Shown piece by piece: positions 53,231-61,170 of a stretch of DNA of 64,000 bases (the stretch's first letter is position 1; each line of letters opens with the position of its first letter). This DNA comes from Terriglobia bacterium (GTDB lineage: Bacteria > Acidobacteriota > Terriglobia > JAJPHL01). A program made the translations under genes and the position numbers. The stretch spans positions 1 through 64,000 of the forward strand of contig JAJPHL010000047.1 in NCBI GenBank assembly GCA_021325275.1, written 5' to 3'. The notes under the pieces were generated by a model, which worked only from the letters and a program-made list of their open reading frames with translations, was not told the DNA's origin and ran no database searches.

Positions 53231-54484
53231 TTCCGTCCGCGCGGCGTATCCCAGCACCAGCAGGAAGAGCCACAACATCACCACTTGCGATCCGCCGAAG
53301 TTGTACTCGAACGCGCCTTCTACGTAGTACGCAATGGTCGCGGCCGTTGCGCCGCGGGCGAGCCACGCGTTTGACGCGGCGTTCGACGTGGGGCCCGAGG
53401 CGAGGCGATGCTGATCGCGAATCGCCAGCGCGAAAAACCACAGCAGGAATGCCAGCGCCGGAAGGCCGCGACTCGCGGCGGTCTGCAAGTAGTCGCTGTG
53501 GAGATGTCCGTACCACGCCAGCGGGATGTAGGCGTCCGGTTTGTAGCGGTCGAATTCGTATTGCACGCCTTCCGGCCCCACGCCGAAGACGGGATGCGCC
53601 TTGATCATCGACCAGCCGGCGCGATACATCACGCGGCGCGCGCCCGCCGAGTAGTCGGCGCGATTTTCGAGGATGGACCGCGCGCGTTCCTGCAAGAAAT
53701 CGGGTGCGGCGAAGTATCCTCCGAGCGCCACAAGCGGCAACACGGGAATCAGCATGCGTTTGTAGTGCCACAGCAAGTACGCCGTGCCGAGCGCGGCGCC
53801 CAACCAAGCTCCGCGCGTGAATGAGAGCAACAATCCCACGGAAATCACCGCCGCAAAAAACACGGCCATCGCGATTTCCCATTTCGCGCGAGGACGGGCG
53901 TGCTTGGCCAACAGGAACGCGCCCGCCAGCATCAACACCAGCATCATTTGTCCGCTAAACGCCATCCAGTGACCGGCGCCGTTGAATCCGCCGATGCGGT
54001 CGAGCTGATAGTTGTCGTAAAAATCCTGATGCTTGGCTTGCCAGTGGCGATATTTCTGCACGAATTGCACGATCCCCGCGAGCGATGAGAGAAACGCCGT
54101 CGTGACGACGGCGCGCACCGTCCAGCGCGCCAGTGCTCGTGGTTCACGAAACCATGCGGGACCAAGCGCCGCGTAGCCGACGGGCAAAATCGCCAGCACA
54201 TACATTTTTTTGATCTGCGGGAAGTGATGCGCCATGGGCGGCGAGAACAACATCGAGAGAATCGTCCACACCATGTAGAGCGCCAGCGGAATCCAGATCG
54301 AGGGCCATTCAAAACGCGGGCGCGGCGCGCGCCCATAGGCGAGCAAGTAGCAAGCCAGCGCGATTCCCAGCAGAATCTCACCGCCGGCGATGGAAAAAAG
54401 TACCGCGGCGGCGCCCGCCGCCAGCGACACCGCGGCGACTTCGGTCAGTCGCGTGGGTGTAGTGGAGTTTTCCCCGGCCGGCAT
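53216..54484 (-). CDS. O-antigen ligase family (Wzy_C) membrane protein
   Basis: 422 residues with ten or more transmembrane helices. The Wzy_C core has the large periplasmic loop with GVGPEGVQYEFDRYKP and the conserved His in YGHLHSDYLQTAASRGLP. Such proteins ligate O-antigen to lipid A core or polymerise polysaccharide units. No other LPS gene is adjacent. Its C-terminus (ARTESPEC) runs into the dyad repeat, which provides the stop codon. Divergent from a PQQ-type propeller gene, with GTTACAA and its complement TTGTAAC near the two starts. Confidence 0.88.
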   Translation of the reverse strand: MPAGENSTTPTRLTEVAAVSLAAGAAAVLFSIAGGEILLGIALACYLLAYGRAPRPRFEWPSIWIPLALYMVWTILSMLFSPPMAHHFPQIKKMYVLAILPVGYAALGPAWFREPRALARWTVRAVVTTAFLSSLAGIVQFVQKYRHWQAKHQDFYDNYQLDRIGGFNGAGHWMAFSGQMMLVLMLAGAFLLAKHARPRAKWEIAMAVFFAAVISVGLLLSFTRGAWLGAALGTAYLLWHYKRMLIPVLPLVALGGYFAAPDFLQERARSILENRADYSAGARRVMYRAGWSMIKAHPVFGVGPEGVQYEFDRYKPDAYIPLAWYGHLHSDYLQTAASRGLPALAFLLWFFALAIRDQHRLASGPTSNAASNAWLARGATAATIAYYVEGAFEYNFGGSQVVMLWLFLLVLGYAARTESPEC

Positions 54485-54572
54485 TGTTACAAACTATCAC
54501 GGTGCTGTAAAAGTTGGTCAATCGCGCGGCCGATACGGCGCGATCACCAGCGATCTGTTGTAACTTGGTGAC
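54485..54572. promoter_or_regulatory. Divergent promoter region with mirrored GTTACAA/TTGTAAC
   Basis: GTTACAA at 54486-54492 (next to the O-antigen ligase start) and its complement TTGTAAC at 54558-54564 (just before the propeller gene), 72 bases apart, plus a 7-bp stem ATCGCGC/GCGCGAT (54521-54544) halfway. The mirror arrangement suggests one regulator acting on both genes, but no canonical promoters could be set. Confidence 0.3.
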
Positions 54573-55880
54573 ATGATCAGCTTGCTTTTGTTTTTTGTTC
54601 TGGCGCCGGCTCCGGATTCCGGCACAACCAACTGGCCGCAGTGGCGCGGTCCGCAAGGTCAAGGCGTCGCCGAAGGAAAGAATCTTCCTTCGGAATGGAG
54701 CGCCAGCGCACACGTGGCGTGGAAGACGGCGCTGCCGGGCCGCGGACATTCTTCGCCCATCGTTTGGGACAAGACGATCTTTCTCACCACGGCGGAGCAA
54801 GGCGATCCCATCGAAGGCCGGCCCAAGGGAAAGACCCACAAAATCCCCGAGGATTTCGTGCATCCCGACGCGCAAGGTTACGATCACAAGCAGATCATGA
54901 AGGTGTTGGCGCTGAACGCCGTCACGGGAAAAATCCTGTGGGAGAAAACCGTCTACAACGGGCCGACGTTCGATTCGGCGCATCGCGCCGGCAGTTTCGC
55001 CTCGCCCACGCCGGTCACCGATGGAAAGTACGTCTACAGTTTTTTCGGACCCGAAGGATTGTACGCGCACGATTTTCAAGGCAAGGAAATTTGGAAAGCC
55101 TCGGTCGGCGAGTTCGGATCGGTGAGCGTTGGATACGGATCGTCGCCGGTGCTGTATGAAAACCTGGTGATCGTGCTGTGCGACGACGACACCGGCGCGA
55201 ACTCCACGATTCAAGCGTTCGACAAGAAGACCGGCAAGCAGGTTTGGTCCTCGAAGCGCCCGGTGGAAGTGACCTGGACCACTCCCGTTCTGGCGAAAAC
55301 GGCGAAACGCACCGAGCTGCTGACCAACGGCAATGAGTTCATCATCTCGTACGATCCCGCTACGGGCAAGGAATTGTGGCGCGCGCCGGGCCTGGAATCA
55401 AACGCCATCGCCACGCCGCTGGTGAAGGATGACATCGCCGTTTTCTCGACGGGATATCCGAAGAAAAAAACGATCGCCATCCGCCTCGGCGGATCGGGCG
55501 ACCTTAAAGGAACGCCGAACATCTTGTGGAGCTACACGAAAGGCACCGGCTACACGCCGTCGGAGATTCTCTACGGCGATTACGTGTATCTGCTGGCCGA
55601 CAACGGCGTGCTCACCTGCCTGGATCTGAAAACGGGCGAAGTGAAGTACGACAACGGGCGTCCCGCGAAGGCCGGCCGCTACACGTCGTCGCCGATCGCG
55701 TATGACGGAAAGATTCTGATCACCAGCGAAGAAGGCGACACGACGGTGGTGCAGACCGGTCCCGAGTTCAAAGTGCTGAACACCAACTCGGTCGACGAAC
55801 CGGTGTATGCGTCGATTGCGGTGGCGGGCGGGAGCTTGTATATCCGTGGCGTGAACGATCTGTTCAAGATCGCGAAGTAG
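54573..55880 (+). CDS. PQQ-like beta-propeller secreted protein
   Basis: 435 residues with a short signal peptide (MISLLLFFVLAPAPDS). The motif NWPQWRGPQGQGVAEGKNLP is the characteristic start of this BamB/PQQ-like propeller family. Repeats contain AxDxxTGKxxW (ALNAVTGKILWEK, AFDKKTGKQVWSS, SYDPATGKELWRA, CLDLKTGEVKYD). The propeller is probably structural or substrate-binding rather than a PQQ dehydrogenase, since the catalytic residues of the latter are not evident. Monocistronic; a dyad repeat follows. Confidence 0.85.
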   Translation: MISLLLFFVLAPAPDSGTTNWPQWRGPQGQGVAEGKNLPSEWSASAHVAWKTALPGRGHSSPIVWDKTIFLTTAEQGDPIEGRPKGKTHKIPEDFVHPDAQGYDHKQIMKVLALNAVTGKILWEKTVYNGPTFDSAHRAGSFASPTPVTDGKYVYSFFGPEGLYAHDFQGKEIWKASVGEFGSVSVGYGSSPVLYENLVIVLCDDDTGANSTIQAFDKKTGKQVWSSKRPVEVTWTTPVLAKTAKRTELLTNGNEFIISYDPATGKELWRAPGLESNAIATPLVKDDIAVFSTGYPKKKTIAIRLGGSGDLKGTPNILWSYTKGTGYTPSEILYGDYVYLLADNGVLTCLDLKTGEVKYDNGRPAKAGRYTSSPIAYDGKILITSEEGDTTVVQTGPEFKVLNTNSVDEPVYASIAVAGGSLYIRGVNDLFKIAK

Positions 55881-55893
55881 GTTGGCGGGTTTT

Positions 55894-55968
55894 GGAACAC
55901 GGAACGCACGGAGTACACGGAAGAACACGGAGTTTTTCAGTGTCCTCCGTGTTTCTCTGTGTTCCCAA
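55894..55968. repeat. Imperfect dyad of ACACGGA units after the propeller gene
   Basis: Left side has four near-repeats around ACACGGA(A) (TTTGGAACACGGA..., then GCACGGA, TACACGGA, AACACGGAG), right side CTCCGTGTT and GTGTTCCCAAA. Inner AACACGGAG pairs with CTCCGTGTT, outer TTTGGAACAC with GTGTTCCCAAA (one bulge). Related sequence (GGAACACGGAA) occurs in the 16.5 kb terminator. It probably ends transcription of the propeller gene. Confidence 0.6.
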
Positions 55969-56060
55969 ACCGCCGGGTCGTGGCTCAATTTGAATTCGAT
56001 CGCTGTGGAACTGGGAGCCAATCGTCTGCGCAGCCGCTTTGTATCTCTCTTGTATCAAGG

Positions 56061-56234
56061 TTTGTATCAGGGCACGGCTTCAGCCGTGCCGACCCCAGAC
56101 GTTTGGAAAAAGTGGGCTTTAGCCCCGGCAAACAACGGCTGATCCACAATTTTGCCAAGTGGAAAGCCGCAGGGGCTAAAGCCACAGGAACAATGCCTGC
56201 TGGCGGCACGGCTGAAGCCGTGCCCTGATACAAA
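56061..56234. mobile_element. 174-base REP/MITE-like element with 31-base perfect terminal inverted repeats
   Basis: Left end 56061-56091 and right end 56204-56234 are perfect 31-base inverted repeats; each end contains its own palindrome GGCACGGCTTCAGCCGTGCC. Inside are nested pairs (GTGGGCTTTAGCCCC with GGGGCTAAAGCCAC; GGCAAA with TTTGCC), so the whole element can fold on itself. There is no gene in it. The preceding 11 bases repeat TTGTATCA, as at the element border. Size and structure suit a BIME or a MITE moved in trans. It occupies most of the 434-base space between the propeller gene and rnhA; the rest (55969-56060, 56235-56314) shows nothing. Confidence 0.75.
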
Positions 56235-56314
56235 GCATACCTACTCGCAAGGGTTCGATTTCGGCAAGGCCTGCGATCGGAATTCAAATGGAGCCAGTAC
56301 CAAAACTGCCGGCA

Positions 56315-56755
56315 CTAAGTGGATATCTGCATCTTCGCGGCTTCCGACGCCAGCTTATCCGCGCGATTGTTATCGGGATGATCGGCGTGACCCTTCACCC
56401 ATTGCCAGTGGATTTCGTGGCCGCCCAGGCAATCTTCGAGCGTGATCCATAGTTCTTTGTTCTTCACCGGCTGTTTGTCGCGCGTCATCCAGCCGTTTTT
56501 CTTCCAACCGTGGATCCATTCGGTGATGCCCTGGCGCACATACTCGGAGTCCGTCACGATCGTGACCTTACACGCTTGCTTTAGCGCGCGCAGTCCTTCG
56601 ATCACCGCGGTCAATTCCATTTTGTTGTTGGTGGTGTGGACCGCACAGCCGTAGAGTTCGCGATAATGCCGGCCGGATCGCAACAACACCGCCCATCCAC
56701 CCGGACCGGGGTTGCCGAGACACGCGCCGTCAGTTGTGAGGGTGACTTCTTTCAA
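56315..56755 (-). CDS. rnhA: Ribonuclease HI
   Basis: 146 residues, normal length. The four catalytic carboxylates and the general-base His are present: Asp9 in [11 protein letters not shown], Glu47 in [12 protein letters not shown], Asp69 in VTDSEYV, His123 in [11 protein letters not shown], Asp133 in NRADKLA. The basic handle ([19 protein letters not shown]) is there too. It cleaves the RNA of RNA-DNA hybrids. It lies 11 bases after the FecR-domain gene on the same strand. Confidence 0.95.
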   Translation of the reverse strand: MKEVTLTTDGACLGNPGPGGWAVLLRSGRHYRELYGCAVHTTNNKMELTAVIEGLRALKQACKVTIVTDSEYVRQGITEWIHGWKKNGWMTRDKQPVKNKELWITLEDCLGGHEIHWQWVKGHADHPDNNRADKLASEAAKMQIST

Positions 56756-56766
56756 GGACGCGACTC

Positions 56767-57765
56767 TTAAGGACGAGGGCGGGAAGACGGGCTGGCCCCA
56801 GATCCGGATGAAGATCCGCCACCGCCGCCACTGGAGCCAGAGCCGGAACCGGTGCCAGTGCCAGTGCCTGTGCCCGGCGACGTGCTGTCACCGTTGTTGC
56901 CCGATCCATTGCCGCGACCGTTCGAAGGAGGATTGCTCGTACCGCTGCCGGCTTGCGTCGTTCCGCCGACCGTCGCGGGAGGCGTGTTGGAAGCGGTCGT
57001 GTTGCCGCCGGTGGTCGGGGTTGTGCCGACGCCGCGCGTGCCGCCCATTTGGCGCATTACGTCAATGGTGCGTTCCGCGACTTCTACGCCGATCTTGACG
57101 GCGTCGCGAAGCCGGGGACCAACCTTCGATTGCGCGAGGGGCTCGTTGGCGTACACGGTGATCATTTGGCCCGGCAGCAGGCGCACGGTCTTGCCGTCAT
57201 TCAAGCGATGCGTGACATCGACCGCGCCTTCTTCCACTTCAACGGTTGTGCTGTCGTCCGCGCCGACCGTGACATCGAAAGTGGTGCCCCGCACGGCGAT
57301 CAACGCCGTCGGCGATGTCATGCGGTAGGGATTCGGCAGGCCGCCGATTTTTTCGATATGCACGCGCACCTTGCCGAGGATCAGATTCATCAGATCCTTC
57401 CAGTCCACAACTTTCGCGCGGAAGACCAAGCGCGAGTTCGGGAAAACTTCCACCCGGCTGGTGTCGGAAAGTTCGAGAAGGGCGTGCCCGTCGGGTCCGG
57501 AAATAATTTCCTGACCGGCCGGCACCAAGTCGTTGGGCATCATGGCCCAAAGATCGCCGTTGCTCCTGACCACGGAAACTTGTCCGGATTGCGAGATCAC
57601 GCGCGCCGCGCCATCGGGTAGCGCTTGAGCTTTTGGTGTGACATTCGGTGCGGGAGAGCCGGGCGAGTGTATTTGAGCGTGCAAAATCCCGGAAGCCACG
57701 AGAAACACGATCCCTAGGACCGCTCCTCGAAGCGTCTTACCGGCGAATTGAGTTTTTACACACAC
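56767..57765 (-). CDS. FecR-domain secreted/anchored protein with low-complexity tail
   Basis: About 332 residues. N-terminal signal sequence ([21 protein letters not shown]), then a FecR domain ([24 protein letters not shown], then [18 protein letters not shown], and [25 protein letters not shown]). From ~residue 220 a Thr/Gly/Ser/Asn-rich tail ending [11 protein letters not shown]. FecR domains occur in envelope signalling, but here no sigma gene is near. GTG at 57765 was chosen, with GGAG seven bases upstream; the longer frame from a TTG at 57795 overlaps nothing useful and has no ribosome site. Downstream of the BNR-repeat gene by 19 bases. Confidence 0.75.
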   Translation of the reverse strand: MCVKTQFAGKTLRGAVLGIVFLVASGILHAQIHSPGSPAPNVTPKAQALPDGAARVISQSGQVSVVRSNGDLWAMMPNDLVPAGQEIISGPDGHALLELSDTSRVEVFPNSRLVFRAKVVDWKDLMNLILGKVRVHIEKIGGLPNPYRMTSPTALIAVRGTTFDVTVGADDSTTVEVEEGAVDVTHRLNDGKTVRLLPGQMITVYANEPLAQSKVGPRLRDAVKIGVEVAERTIDVMRQMGGTRGVGTTPTTGGNTTASNTPPATVGGTTQAGSGTSNPPSNGRGNGSGNNGDSTSPGTGTGTGTGSGSGSSGGGGGSSSGSGASPSSRPRP

Positions 57766-57784
57766 TCTCGTGCTCCAGTCTAGC

Positions 57785-60640
57785 CTAGTGCACAACGATT
57801 GTCACTGTATTACTTGATCGGCCCGCCGACTGAATCACCACAGGCACCGGGCCGGTGATTCCCGACGGAACCGCCACATTTACCTGATCTACTCCAATCC
57901 CCGTGATTCCCGCAAATTGCACCGCCGCCGCCGTGCCGCCGATGGTCGCCGTCACAGCCGAAGCAAGCGGCACCGTTGCCGAAGCCGGCGCCGCGCCGGT
58001 GGTCGCACCCGGTGTGGTGTTGCCCAATCCGTCCGCCGCAATCACCAAAACTTCGCCGGCCGTAGCGGGATTCGCCGCCGTCACTGCCGTGCCGTTCGCG
58101 TGCGTCACCGCGAAAATCCCAGGAGCGGCGGCCGCCATCGCCACGTACGTGCCAGCGGCGCCGTTTGGCGTGGTCACCACGACGTACGCTTGGGAGTTGG
58201 TGCTTTCAAACGGCATTTGGAAATTGATCTGCGTCGGCGACGCGTAGAAGAGCGGCGCTTGCACGCCATTCACCGTGACCGTGGTGAGCAACAAGTTGCC
58301 CGCTACCGGCGATCCCGACGCCGTGCCCGTCGCCAAGTTCGTGCCGTAGATGATCGCGGTGGTTCCCGGAGCCAACACCTGCGAATTGCCGGCGGCGTCC
58401 ACGACGCCGCCCGCGGCAATCGAAGGCCCGGGCGCGCCGGGCGCTTGCAGCGCCACTTGATACGCGCCGCGTCCGTACGTTCCAGCCACCAGCGCGTTCG
58501 ACGGCGGGTCGAGCGCCAGCGACGTGATGAACGTGGTCGGCAAACCGTCGTTGAACGACGTCCAGATGCTCGCGCCATCGGCGTTGCGGAACACGCCCGC
58601 GTCGGTGGCTACGTAGATCGGTCCACGCGGATCGACCACCACCGCGTTCGCCGGCGCGTCGGGCAACTGCAGGTTCGTGCCGATGTTCTGCCACGTGGCG
58701 CCGCCGTCGAGGGTGCGATAAACGTGACCGTTCAGGAATCCCCACGCCGTGAGGTATGCCTTCAGCGGATTCTGCGGATCGAACGCCACGCCGGTAAGAT
58801 AGAGTCCCGACGGCAATCCCGCGCCGGCCGTCCACGCCGTTGCGCCGTCGGCCGAATAGAACACGTTGCCGTACGCCGTCACGCCGATGGTTCGCGGCGA
58901 TCCCGTGGCCACCGCGAGCGCGGTGTAGTAATCGCCTTTGGTGGGGAGTTGCGGGCTCACCGCAGCCCACGAAGCGCCTTGATTCGTCGACCGCCAGATT
59001 TGCGACGAGCCGAACAGCACGTTACCCGCGTTGTTGGGATCGGCCACGAACGGCGCGTAATACTCCAGGCTCGGCGTCGTGGTGGGCGGATTCACCGAAG
59101 ACCAATCGGATCCCGCATCGCTCGACCGGCTGAGCGAAGTTTGAATTTGTCCGGCGTAAAACGTGCTGGGCGTCGCGGGATCGACGAACAGCGATCCCAC
59201 GTATCCACTCAAGAGTTGGCTCCAACCGGCGAACTGTCCGCTGATCGCGGAGACGCCGACGGCCTCGCCGCCCTGGAGGATTTGCGAGCCGCCGGGATAG
59301 ATCGCCACGGCGTTGATCAATGAAATCGGCAGCGAGGCATTCAGATTGAACCAAGTTGCCGCGTTGTCAACCGTGTAATAGAGGCCGCCTTCGGTGCCCA
59401 CCAGGAACGTTCCGCTCTGTCCGGGCAAAAACGCCATCGAGAAAATCGCTTGATGAATCACCGGCTGGCCCTGCGCGTTCTGGGAGAGCGTCTGCCACGT
59501 TTGGCCGCCGTCGTTCGAGCGATAAAGATCCCAGCCGCCCAGGTAAATCACGTTGGACGAAGAGGGATCCATCGCCAAAAGTTGATCGTAGCCGCCGTTG
59601 AAGTATGAGCCGTTGTAGAAAAGTCCCGGAGGAACCGAGAGCGCGCGCCACGTTCCGCCGAAATCGTCGGAGCGATAGACGCCGTTCAGCGTGCCGTTGC
59701 CGTTGGCCATCAGCACCACGACCGCTTGCGAACTGGCCGGCGTTTTCGCGATAGAAATGCGCCCAATAGCATTGCCCGATGGCAGCGCGGTGAGCAGCGT
59801 CCAGGTATTTCCTCCGTCGAGCGAGCGATAGACGCCGTTGGTCGCGGCGCCCGAAGGATTGTAGAGCGTGGCGAACGCCAAGTTCGGCGTGTTGGCGTCG
59901 ATCGCCACATCGGTGATGCTGCCGGATGCATTTGAGTTGAGCGTGCGCGTCCACGTGTTGCCGCCGTCGTTGGTGATCCAAATGCCGGAGTCGCGCGCCA
60001 CCAGCAGCGTTTGCGCCGCCGTGGGATGCAGCGCGATGCGATACGTGAATCCGCCCGAGAAATTCGCGCCCATCTGGCGCCAGGTGATTCCCGCGTCGGT
60101 GGACTTGAAGACGCCCGCGCCGTAAGCGATGCCTGAAAACGCGTCGCCGGTGCCGTAGTACAGCGTGTTATTGCGTCCGTCGAAAACCAGCGCGCCGCTC
60201 GACATCGAGGACATTGCGTTCTGCGTCGGCTGCCAGAATCCGCCGTAATTGTCCGAGCGCCACACGCCGCCACCGGCGGGAGCCATGTAGATGCGTCCCG
60301 GATTGTTGGGGTCGGCGGTGATCGCGTTGACGCGTCCGCTTTGCGCGCCCGCGGTCAGCGACGTGATTCCCAGCGGCCCCAAGGGGAGCCAAGTGGCGGG
60401 CGGCGTTGGCTGCGCAAGTCCCGCGGCGTTCAGCGTGACGTCGTTGGTATGCCGCGGTTCCAGCTTCTTGCGCGCGGCGAGCGCGGTGGCCAAGTCGTCG
60501 GCGGGAGAGGTCGAGGGGTTGGTTCGGGCTTGTTGTTGGGTTGCGCGCGAGGGTGCCGGGGCCGTTTGCGAAACGGCGAGGGTCGCGGCGAGTGCAGCCG
60601 CTGCTAAAGTTCCGGCGACAGAAAAAAAGGCGCGCTTCAC
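57785..60640 (-). CDS. Secreted BNR/Vps10-type propeller with TIGR03437 (Solibacter) C-terminal domain
   Basis: 951 residues. Signal peptide MKRAFFSVAGTLAAAALAATLAVSQ, then ~10 BNR/sortilin-like repeats with SxDxGxTW (KSTDAGITWRQM, ITNDGGNTWTRT, RSLDGGNTWTLL, RSDDFGGTWRAL, RSNDGGQTWQTL, RTLDGGATWQNI) forming one or more beta-propellers. From residue ~740 a C-terminal TIGR03437-type domain: GVVDAAGNSQVLAPGTTAIIYGTNL, VTVNGVQAPLFYASPTQINFQMPFE, IFAVTHANGTAV. This domain family is characteristic of Solibacter. The repeats could bind glycans, but this is not shown. Confidence 0.9.
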   Translation of the reverse strand: MKRAFFSVAGTLAAAALAATLAVSQTAPAPSRATQQQARTNPSTSPADDLATALAARKKLEPRHTNDVTLNAAGLAQPTPPATWLPLGPLGITSLTAGAQSGRVNAITADPNNPGRIYMAPAGGGVWRSDNYGGFWQPTQNAMSSMSSGALVFDGRNNTLYYGTGDAFSGIAYGAGVFKSTDAGITWRQMGANFSGGFTYRIALHPTAAQTLLVARDSGIWITNDGGNTWTRTLNSNASGSITDVAIDANTPNLAFATLYNPSGAATNGVYRSLDGGNTWTLLTALPSGNAIGRISIAKTPASSQAVVVLMANGNGTLNGVYRSDDFGGTWRALSVPPGLFYNGSYFNGGYDQLLAMDPSSSNVIYLGGWDLYRSNDGGQTWQTLSQNAQGQPVIHQAIFSMAFLPGQSGTFLVGTEGGLYYTVDNAATWFNLNASLPISLINAVAIYPGGSQILQGGEAVGVSAISGQFAGWSQLLSGYVGSLFVDPATPSTFYAGQIQTSLSRSSDAGSDWSSVNPPTTTPSLEYYAPFVADPNNAGNVLFGSSQIWRSTNQGASWAAVSPQLPTKGDYYTALAVATGSPRTIGVTAYGNVFYSADGATAWTAGAGLPSGLYLTGVAFDPQNPLKAYLTAWGFLNGHVYRTLDGGATWQNIGTNLQLPDAPANAVVVDPRGPIYVATDAGVFRNADGASIWTSFNDGLPTTFITSLALDPPSNALVAGTYGRGAYQVALQAPGAPGPSIAAGGVVDAAGNSQVLAPGTTAIIYGTNLATGTASGSPVAGNLLLTTVTVNGVQAPLFYASPTQINFQMPFESTNSQAYVVVTTPNGAAGTYVAMAAAAPGIFAVTHANGTAVTAANPATAGEVLVIAADGLGNTTPGATTGAAPASATVPLASAVTATIGGTAAAVQFAGITGIGVDQVNVAVPSGITGPVPVVIQSAGRSSNTVTIVVH

Positions 60641-60881
60641 GTAACCACCCTACCGATGCCGTCTCTCTTCAAAGTGGCGAAAAAGCCGCCTCTCTGTTCC
60701 AGACACTATCAACGCTACCTGTAACAGAGAGGCAGGTAAGAGAGTACAAGCATCTGAACCACCCATGGTAAGAGCAACGTGGAAACCAAACGAAATGGCT
60801 GTGAAATCAATTAGATAGCGGCGACTCGCCGGGAGGGTACGTATACTTACGACACGGAGTTGTGGCATTCTGTGTATCCAT
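60641..60881 (-). promoter_or_regulatory. Intergenic region with structured 5' leader of the BNR gene
   Basis: On the minus strand (leader of the BNR gene) an 11-bp perfect hairpin GCCTCTCTGTT/AACAGAGAGGC (60688-60698 with 60723-60733, loop 24) is followed by a small stem GGC/GCC with a T-rich loop, then GCATCGGTAGGGTGGTTACG just before the start. The layout looks like a cis-regulatory leader, but I could not match a known riboswitch. The part nearest 60882 has only a possible GGGAGG at 60831. Confidence 0.35.
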
Positions 60882-61169
60882 ATGACGCTAGACGCCTTTC
60901 GCGCATCCCTCGCCCACCCCTCGCCGCCCGCAGGCCTGAGCTTGGCGCTCCAAGGCCTCTGGTGGGATGCCAAGGGCGATTGGACGAAGGCGCACGAGTC
61001 CGCGCAGCAGGACGAGGGTCGCGACGGCTCGTGGGTCCACGCGTACTTGCATCGCAAGGAAGGCGACGCGTCGAATGCGGGCTACTGGTATCGCCGCGCG
61101 GCCAAGCCGCACTCGCGTTTGCCGCTTGAAGACGAATGGACGGAGATTGCCGGTGCGCTGTTGGGGTAG
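60882..61169 (+). CDS. Small TPR-like protein of unknown function
   Basis: 95 residues. Begins MTLDAFRASLAHPSPPAGLSLALQGLWWDAKGDWTKAH (here in two parts: LALQGLWWDAKGDW and AHESAQQDEG) and contains WVHAYLHRKEGDASNAGYWYRRA, a helix-turn-helix pair like a TPR/Sel1 half-repeat. Homologous small proteins are widespread in bacteria without a known role. It lies 1 base before the pectinase start, so they share a transcript, probably by chance. Confidence 0.7.
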   Translation: MTLDAFRASLAHPSPPAGLSLALQGLWWDAKGDWTKAHESAQQDEGRDGSWVHAYLHRKEGDASNAGYWYRRAAKPHSRLPLEDEWTEIAGALLG

Positions 61170-61170
61170 C

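Noticed and set aside
56061-56234. tRNA or other stable RNA gene in the rnhA upstream gap
   Set aside because: The fold is that of an inverted-repeat element; no cloverleaf, anticodon arm or CCA end.
57917-59323. 468-codon plus-strand frame
   Set aside because: Antisense of the BNR-repeat protein; almost only Arg/His/Val/Ala.
60641-60740. Cyclic-di-GMP (GEMM) riboswitch before the BNR gene
   Set aside because: The GGTAGG-like segment is suggestive, but the conserved core sequences of that class are missing.
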